From: Lytechinus pictus
Taxonomy: Eukaryota > Echinodermata > Echinoidea > Temnopleuroida > Toxopneustidae
DNA length: 64,000 bases
Assembly: GCF_037042905.1 (NCBI RefSeq)
Contig: NC_087262.1
Span: forward strand, 25,671,001-25,735,000
Direction of reading: 5' to 3'
Shown: positions 57,081 to 64,000 of the stretch, one piece after another
How the letters are laid out: every line of letters begins with the position of its first letter
How positions within the stretch are numbered: position 1 is the first letter of the stretch
Notes under the pieces: generated by a model
What the model saw: only the letters and a program-made list of their open reading frames with translations
Databases searched by the model: none
What the model was told of the DNA's origin: nothing
Translations under genes and position numbers: made by a program

Positions 57081-57688
57081 GGTCAAGTCCACCCCAGAAA
57101 AATGTTGATTTGAATAGAGAAAAAAAAACTAGCATAACGCTGAAAATTTCATCAAAATCGGATGTAAAATAAGAAAGTTATGGCATTTTAAAGTTTCGCT
57201 TATTTTTCACATAACAGTGATATGCACAACTCAGTGACATGCAAATGAGTCGGTTGATGACGTCCATCACTCACTTTTCCTTTTGTTTTTTATTGTTTGA
57301 ATTATACAATATTTCTTTTAGTACAATGCAGATTTGACAATGAGGACCAACTTGACTGAACCATATAGTATTAAAAAATGCTCATTCCATATGTTCAGGG
57401 AGGAATAAATTTTTTTTTCACTTGTCAATGAGGAGAAAATTATAATATTTCATATTTCATACAATAAAATACAAAATAAATACTAGTAGTAAGTGGATAA
57501 CGTCATCAGTCTCCTCATTTGCATATCGACCAGGATGTGCATATAACTGTTTTGTAAAATTAAGCAAAACTTTAAAATATCATAACTTTCTTATTTTACA
57601 TCCGATTTTGATGAAATTTTCAGTGTTATGCTTGTTGGATTTTTATCTTTTTATTCAAATCAATTTTTTTGTTAGATGGACTTGTCCT
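57081..57688. mobile_element. TTAA-flanked MITE (GGTCAAGTCCA family)
   Basis: Between TTAA at 57077-57080 and 57689-57692. Ends GGTCAAGTCCACC / TGGACTTGTCCT; palindromic subterminal TCATCAAAATCGGATGTAAA / TTTACATCCGATTTTGATGA. Confidence 0.85.
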
Positions 57689-57773
57689 TTAAGCGAATGA
57701 TGATATGACTATCGACAAATCTTTCCGCTTGAGTGAGCACCACTTACTTTTAACAAGTGGAATGCCTCTGGCC

Positions 57774-58719
57774 GTCTCACCTGCATCACGCGATTCAATA
57801 TAGCAGCAGTGCTGATTTTGAAAACTACTATAACTCGCACAAGATGTTTAGTGATACTTGGTTACTCTTATTTCCACGTTTTATGAACTAGACCAATACA
57901 CTTATAAAGATATGATGGCAATTCAACAAATACCCCCAACGTGGCCAAAGTTCTTTGACCTTACATGACCTTTGACCTTGATCATGTGACCTGAAACTCG
58001 CACAGGATGTTCAGTGATACTTGATTACTATTATGTCCAAGTTTTATGAACTAGACCAACACACTTTCAAATTTATGGCTGTAATTCAACAAATACCCCA
58101 ATTTGGCCAAAGTTCATTGACCCTAAATGACCTTTGACCTTGATAATGTGACCTGAAACTTGCACAGGATGTTCAGTAATACTTGATTACTATTATGTCC
58201 AAGTTTCATTAATCAGATCCATCGACTTTCAAAGTTATGATGGTAATTCAACAGATACCTCCAATTCGGCCAAAGTTCATTGACCCTAAATGACCTTTGA
58301 CCTTGGTCATGTGATGTGAAACTCAAGCAGGATGTTCAGTGATACTTGATTAACCTTATGTATAAGTTTCATGAACTAGGTCCATATATTTTCTAAGTTA
58401 TGATGACATTTCAAAAACTTAACCTTAGGTTAAGATTTTGATGTTGATTCCCCCAACATGGTCTAAGTTCATTGACCCTAAATGACCTTTGACCTTGGTC
58501 ATGTGACATGAAACTCAGGCAGGATGTTCAGTAATACTTGATTAACCTTATGGCCAAGTTTCATGAACTAGGTCCATATACTTTCTAAGTTATGCTGTCA
58601 TTTCAAAAACTTAACCTCAGGTTAAGATTTGGTGTTGACGCCGCCGCCGCCGCCGCCGCCGTCGCCGTCGCCGTCGGAAAAGCGGCGCCTATAGTCTCAC
58701 TCTGCTATGCAGGTGAGAC
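57774..58719. mobile_element. 946-bp element with tandem DR1-bearing units
   Basis: Ends GTCTCACCTGCAT / ATGCAGGTGAGAC. The interior has four to five tandem units of about 160-190 bp, each with TGACCTTTGACCT (57966, 58128, 58291, 58483) and CAGGATGTTCAGT(G/A)ATACTTG. A GCCGCCGCC trinucleotide run lies at about 58639-58675 before the right end. Confidence 0.85.
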
Positions 58720-59568
58720 AAAAATGTTCGTGAAAAAGGATTTGTGCAAAACTTGGAAATAGTTTTATGGAGAAAAGTAGACGTTAATCATGTAGAGCGC
58801 ATGGACTTTAGCTAAAAGATTGATTTGAAGATATTTTTTCCTTTCTCTTATTTCCTTGGCCAAAACACTCCCTTGAAAGCCACTGCCCCCCCCCCCCCGT
58901 GCTCCCCCTCCCCACACACCTAGACCATCGCGATTATAATTTTTATCTGCTTTACATGTAGCAGTGATTCGCATGAAATAACAAGCTTGATTTTTATTGT
59001 TATCCGTTGTCATGCCTGGAAAAAGTGTGGAGAAATAAGTATGAAATGAAGTATGAAAATGATGTAAACCCTTTTAAATGAAACAAAAATCATAAGAAAT
59101 AAGGTTGGAGGTGTCTGAAATGAATTTTTGGTTACAAACATACAAACAATGGTTTGTTTCATTTTATGTCCTCAGATCCAGCTGACACAAACAACTTCAA
59201 AGTTATGTTTACCTAGACTTAAAATGTTCATTCAGGGATAGAAATGTTTAAAAGTTAAAATGTATCTGTGTTATTTCCATTAACCAGAAATGTCTCCCAA
59301 AAGATAAAAAATGTACAGCGCGGTTAGTTTGTGTTGTTTTCCATCGACACAGCGTGAAAATCATCATTTCTGCGCAAACCAATTTCTGCTAGCTTTACAA
59401 AAATGGACAATGCTGACTCAGGCGTATGATTCTATCAAGAATTATACTTTCATCTGATAGATGACACCAAAGCCTAAGAATATATGTGAAAAAATTATCC
59501 CCCTGTTATGTGTTTTTCAATGTGGAGGACTTTTTCAAAGTGTAAACTTTTTATTGATACGCACTGTA

Positions 59569-60802
59569 TAACAAAGTAAAGCTAAATATTTTGTTAATTT
59601 CTTGGTCTTATTGTTATAAAAAAAAACAGATCTAGGGGCGGTGGCCCAGAGTGAGGGGGGGGGGGGCAAGGGTGGCCATTTCTTTTATCTTTAAAGTATT
59701 GAAGAAAATCATAGGATAAATTAAGATAAAGTATAGAAATAAGAGTTAAAATGGTCTTTAGGCCGTTAAACTATTACGAGCAATCAGCAATGCCATTAAA
59801 TTAATATTTCGATCCGCCGTCTCTATAAGGAGCCTTCCTAATATGCTTTCTCCCTTTTTCATCAGTTCATAATAAACGCTGTATGCTCTTATCATGGCTT
59901 GAACAGATCGTAAAATAAAGTAAGAATAGGGAAAATGGGGATCGGAAAAAAATGCGGATCGGACGTTTAAAAATGCTAGGTACTATTGAAATTTCCCCAT
60001 GAAACGAATCTCATTCGACTTGGCAAAAAGAAAGTATCTCTCCCTCCACAAGGTCACCTTAATCCTCTAGCACTCGATCAAAATACCCTATCGTCGTCCC
60101 TATACCGGTGTAGTAATCACAACGCCTGTCATATTACAACCCCCAACGTCACAATACAAAATACTTGTGAAATAATCATTTCAATCTATAATACATTTTG
60201 AAAAATTCTTTCAAAACAAAATGGTACATAATCATTCCCCGTTTAGCTAATTTGACGCACTATCAGTCTAATTGAATTAAAATTTCTTTTGATATAGAAA
60301 ATGCGCATAAGTGGGTTTTTTTAAAGACTGACAACAAATTTAAAGCATGTCCACAAATCATGAAAATAAATGTAAAAAATCGATACTTTAAAGAAAAATT
60401 CTTCATTCACTATCATTGAATAAAGACAAACCTAAAATTGAAAAAAAATCACAAATAATACATATCATGGAGGCCATTACTGACAATACACGAGGTACAA
60501 TTGAAACAGTTTAAACAAGTTCGACCCATTACCAAGTGTGTTTCGACCATATTAGAAGAAACACGTGTGGATAATTATCTAATGGTCTAGCAAGACGATG
60601 CGTTTTATTATGTTTGATAGTGATGTGGATTATTATTATTTGATAAGCCATGACCGGTCAATAGAACAAATCACGAGTATACCAGTAATTAGCAAATTAG
60701 TATATTAATGTAAATGGCTGCCATGGCTGCATGTGATGATTTTCAACCAGTCGTTTAAATGTCACGTGATCGATTTCAGACGATCATTCGATTGGTATCC
60801 CT
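59569..60802. other. Intergenic, no gene seen
   Basis: AT-rich with a G(12) run at about 59655. No coding resemblance. Confidence 0.35.
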
Positions 60803-61256
60803 ATAAGGCTCGGTCCCAGTAGCCGATGGACACAAAAGATATCCATAACGGATACAGCCGGCAAGCACAATTTCGGGTTGGCTCCATCGTTTTCATTCGC
60901 TCAAGACAATGGACAGAATGGGCGAACAATGAAATCACAGAGGACGGATGCTAGATGGACATAGAGCGTATGAAAAACGTATGCAAATAGTACAAAACGG
61001 ATACATAACGTTTTCCAACGGATGGCAAGAATTTTTCCGTTTTACTCTCTCTTTGCATCCGTAAGTGCAGTGGGACCAAGCCTAAAGGCTTTAGCATCCG
61101 TCAACTGTGAGCTCATTCTTCGCCATTATTACCGATTTTCTGAAGCGGATGAAAACGGATGGAGGCAACCCGAATGTTGCTTGTTCCCCGGGGCTTGTTC
61201 GCTGTATCCTTAATGCATACGTTGTGTGTCCTCCAACCAGTGGGACCGCGCCTTTA
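60803..61256. mobile_element. MITE with AAGGC(T/G)CGGTCCCA ends
   Basis: Left end TAAGGCTCGGTCCCAGTAG, right end CCAGTGGGACCGCGCCTTTA; a third, internal copy of the end (CAGTGGGACCAAGCCTAAAG) lies at about 61068. The interior repeats CGGATG/CATCCG motifs. Confidence 0.7.
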
Positions 61257-61539
61257 ACTCTCTAGTCCACAAAATATGTTCTATATAAATTACATGGAAG
61301 CATTTCGACTTTATAGAAGCGGTATTCTTTTCGGTACATTGTAGAAAGTTTCAAAAGCGCAAATATGGGCTTCTGTTTGGTTGAATGTCAAAATGCAATG
61401 AATTTCTTGAATGCCTTTGATTTAGGGGTTACTGCATCCCCTCACCCTTGCCGTAATATACTTCTCTTCGGTATATTACTTCAAAGATGTAATATGCACC
61501 TCTTCAGTACGTCCAGTAACTCTGTAAGTAACGGGATTC

Positions 61540-61673
61540 AGGGAGCGTTTCACCAATATTTGTCATCCGACAGATCTGGCAACTTTCCTTGGTAATGCCT
61601 AGTTGAGAGACACAGTTCCCATGGTAAGTGCCGGATTAAACATCCAACAATTCCTTTCATGAAATGCTCTCCT
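61540..61673. mobile_element. Hairpin MITE, GTTTCAT-end family
   Basis: CAGGGAGCGTTTCACCAATA ... TTTCATGAAATGCTCTCCTG, related to 46437-46595. Confidence 0.75.
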
Positions 61674-62229
61674 GGTCTGATAAATTACTTTAGTTTGGTT
61701 TGATTGACATAATGGATGATTTACATAATTATGCAGAGTCATAACATAACATTTTCTGGAACTGGTAGTATCACCCGCGAAGCTATACCACCCAAAACCC
61801 CTACAATGACAAACCTCATACGACAATCTCAACTTTGACATCCCTACACCACTACATTACACCCATCGCCGCTACCTTCCACCAACTGCACCATTTTTAA
61901 ACTCCTCATTCATCTGCTCAAAGGCATGTTCCTGTATAGCAACACAGATAATACTTCATATTAAAAAGGTGAATATCAATCTGCACTGTCCTGGACCTGG
62001 TTATATTAATGATGGCCAAGATTAAATACATTAACTAATATTCGTTATAATACACCGTCTTGTAGCGATCACACTCGCTGTCAATAGCACATTCCTATAT
62101 TGCCTCTTGTTTCCATAATCACAAGAGTATACTTAAAGTTAATAACGATTACTCCGTAAGCCACAAGGTTCGAATAATGAAGTATAGTAATTTTCAAGGT
62201 ATCCATTCCTCCGTTCAATTGTGACGTCA
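61674..62229. other. Presumed 3' UTR / downstream region of the HGSNAT-like gene
   Basis: No further ORF of note. No obvious polyadenylation hexamer identified on the minus strand. Confidence 0.3.
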
Positions 62230-62408
62230 TCAAAGTTTTAAGAAAATCTTTTTGCGGTAGCAGACGTAAGCGATGGCAAGCCAGAGGAATCCCGACCAGG
62301 CAGCAAGGATGATGTACTCGGTATGGTTACCAACAAACGGTACCCATGAGAATGGGAGATAAGGATGCATGATCTCTGATCCTATATAGAGTAGGATTGA
62401 ATTCATTC
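62230..62408 (-). CDS. HGSNAT: HGSNAT-like, last coding exon (partial gene)
   Basis: Heparan-alpha-glucosaminide N-acetyltransferase is a lysosomal multi-pass membrane enzyme that moves acetyl groups from cytosolic acetyl-CoA to heparan sulfate. This exon encodes its C-terminal membrane segment and tail: GMNSILLYIG, then a hydrophobic stretch AAWSGFLWLAIAYVCY, then YRKKIFLKL and stop TGA at 62232-62230. The human protein ends with closely similar GMNSILVYVG and YRKKIFWKI. The acceptor tatatag at 62410-62409 leaves phase 1, with a G from the preceding exon completing the first Gly codon. Earlier exons must lie beyond the right edge. Confidence 0.85.
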
Positions 62409-64000
62409 CTATATACATAATAAGAGGAAGGGAGAAAGCGAATTTTCAACAGATATTTCAACAAGAGAACCAATTAATCTTGATCATAATGACAATGAAT
62501 TTCATGATTGAAATGGTGTATTTTACACTGTAAAAACGCTGTTTAAAATTTCAAGCGAGATTGTTAAATTCAGTCACTCTACACTTTTGTTTAAAGTTTT
62601 GAACAAAACACAAGTAGTTTAAAAAAGTTTAATCAATTTCCAAAAAATTAAACATTTGTTGTTAGAGTGACTGGCTTAATAAACAACGCGATATTTTTTT
62701 TAATACTGTGTACAGCTCATTATTCTGAAGATTAGTTATCATTCCGAAAGATCGAATACTCCAGATTCTCGATATTCCTAAGTAAATTAGTTTGAACTTC
62801 CGTTTATCTGAATGCTTGTATTACAAAAATATGACTAAAAGGTTCAATACACTCCAGGTTTGTTAATCCGAGAACGAAATGAGTTTCACTAGTTAAAAGA
62901 AAATCGTCAGTAAAAAACAGAACAGTTCATTATTTCAAAGATTCGATATAGTCTGAAAATGACGGTTCGTATACTTCATCAGTTATTAGGTCTTTGCACG
63001 CTGAATAATATTGACAATAAATTGTTTCCATGTTATTTCCTTTAATTAAAGATTTCCATATTGCACCATTGATACTTATAATTATTTTATAGATGTTATC
63101 CAAGAACTATTGTCTCCAATTAGCTTGTCTAATTTGAAGGTAGGGAAGAAAACTAATTATTATGATTGTAGAATTTAATTGTACGAATGTGCAAAATTGC
63201 AACATCAGCGTGCAAAGGGTTAGGGATTTTTCGCATTGCAGCGCAGAACGCTTTTAAGAACATAGAAAATGTATTATGCTCTTCATAACGATGAGCAACC
63301 AAGAAGGCCTTGTCGAAAATTTGTGAATCAAAACGGAAGTTTCGGGACAAACAGTCACAAACCTACTTAGGATTTAGGACAAACTGCTGTTCCGTTCACC
63401 AATTTTCAACAAAGACCTCCCAGCCGTGCATGTCATTTGACAAGCCTTTTCAATATAATGTACTGTATTGTTGAATTAACTCTGCGTCGCGACATGGAGC
63501 GAACGCTTGCGATTTTCGTACAAGCAGCCTTATTTCATTTTCGGACTGACGAACCTGCAGAATAACGAACGTATCACTGTGGATTAAACAACCTTACTTT
63601 CTTTCGGATTAACAAACCTTCAGATTAAGAAAACTTCGGAATCATTCCACAAATATATGGATTAATGAACTATTTTTCAGTTTCGTGTTCAGATCATAAC
63701 GAGCGTATAAAATCGGGATGGAGATGTTAAACAGCAGGATGTTTTAATGTGTTCTCAGTCATTATAATGATTTCTGAAGTATGTTTCATTCTTATCAATT
63801 TATATTTTGTCATTCATTTTTTATTCCAAACGCATCTGAAATTGAAATCGAGCTTTAGTAGATTAAAATTCGGTTGACAAGTATCAGAATGGAAAATTGA
63901 ATGTCAGTCTATCAAATTTTGAATTAGGCTACAGGAAACGTGCCCTATCATGTTAAACTTTGGAAACTAATACAAGAAATGGTCATCAGATAAGCGCAAA
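62409..64000. other. Intron of the HGSNAT-like gene
   Basis: AT-rich. Degenerate repeats of a CGGATTAACGAAC-type motif occur at about 63541-63670, with looser copies near 62800-62880 and 63335. No second exon with HGSNAT resemblance was found. Confidence 0.5.

Larger units (their letters stand above)
56983..59566. mobile_element. Tc1/mariner-type element carrying nested insertions
   Basis: Ends CAGTGCGTATAAAAAAGTTA / TATTGATACGCACTG flanked by TA (56981-56982 and 59567-59568). The 2.6-kb span contains a TTAA MITE (57081-57688) and the DR1 element (57774-58719). No transposase frame remains. Confidence 0.75.

Noticed and set aside
1..64000. CRISPR arrays, operons or bacterial signals
   Set aside because: The window is eukaryotic (introns, SINEs, microsatellites); the tandem units found are not spacer-repeat arrays.

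Overview
This is an AT-rich, intron-dense animal genomic window. Frequent ACATGTAC motifs, ATC microsatellites, poly(C)/poly(G) runs, abundant short foldback elements and protein sequences close to vertebrate orthologues suggest an echinoderm, probably a sea urchin. That assignment is inference; no database search was possible.

The window is dominated by one complete gene on the minus strand, from 44787 down to 1555: a HERC3/HERC4-type ubiquitin ligase. I could place all 20 coding exons with GT-AG borders and continuous reading phase. They total 3165 nt, encoding 1054 residues: seven RCC1 blades, a middle region and a full HECT domain whose catalytic Cys is about residue 1022. A non-coding first exon and promoter probably lie near 45574-45660.

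The 13.5-kb intron between exons 11 and 12 holds two small intron-containing genes on the opposite strand (leader donors at 22207 and 25711; coding exons 22649-23299 and 27257-27946). Both encode acidic, low-complexity proteins with an N-terminal MG-x-S-S lipidation-type motif. Their leader regions match each other, so they look like tandem paralogues nested in the HERC gene. I do not recognise their function.

The HERC locus also carries serial partial copies of its own exons: up to six decayed copies of the last HECT exon (590-1554), a broken copy of exon 18 (4889-4963), a fragment of exon 14 (13918-13977) and repeats of the exon 9 acceptor region.

Most remaining DNA is mobile-element debris: a tyrosine-recombinase/SGNH-hydrolase element (about 5590-7773), a 1.9-kb TTAA-flanked foldback (8629-10572), a 5-kb inverted repeat (16319-21254), Tc1/mariner-type MITEs, a hAT-like element with a clear 8-bp target duplication (51421-52604), a nested mariner-type element (56983-59566) containing an array of DR1-like sites, tRNA-derived SINEs and several MITE families. 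Distal to the HERC promoter (46000-64000) there is little coding sequence. The exception is the last exon of an HGSNAT-like lysosomal acetyltransferase gene (62230-62408, minus), whose other exons lie beyond the right edge.
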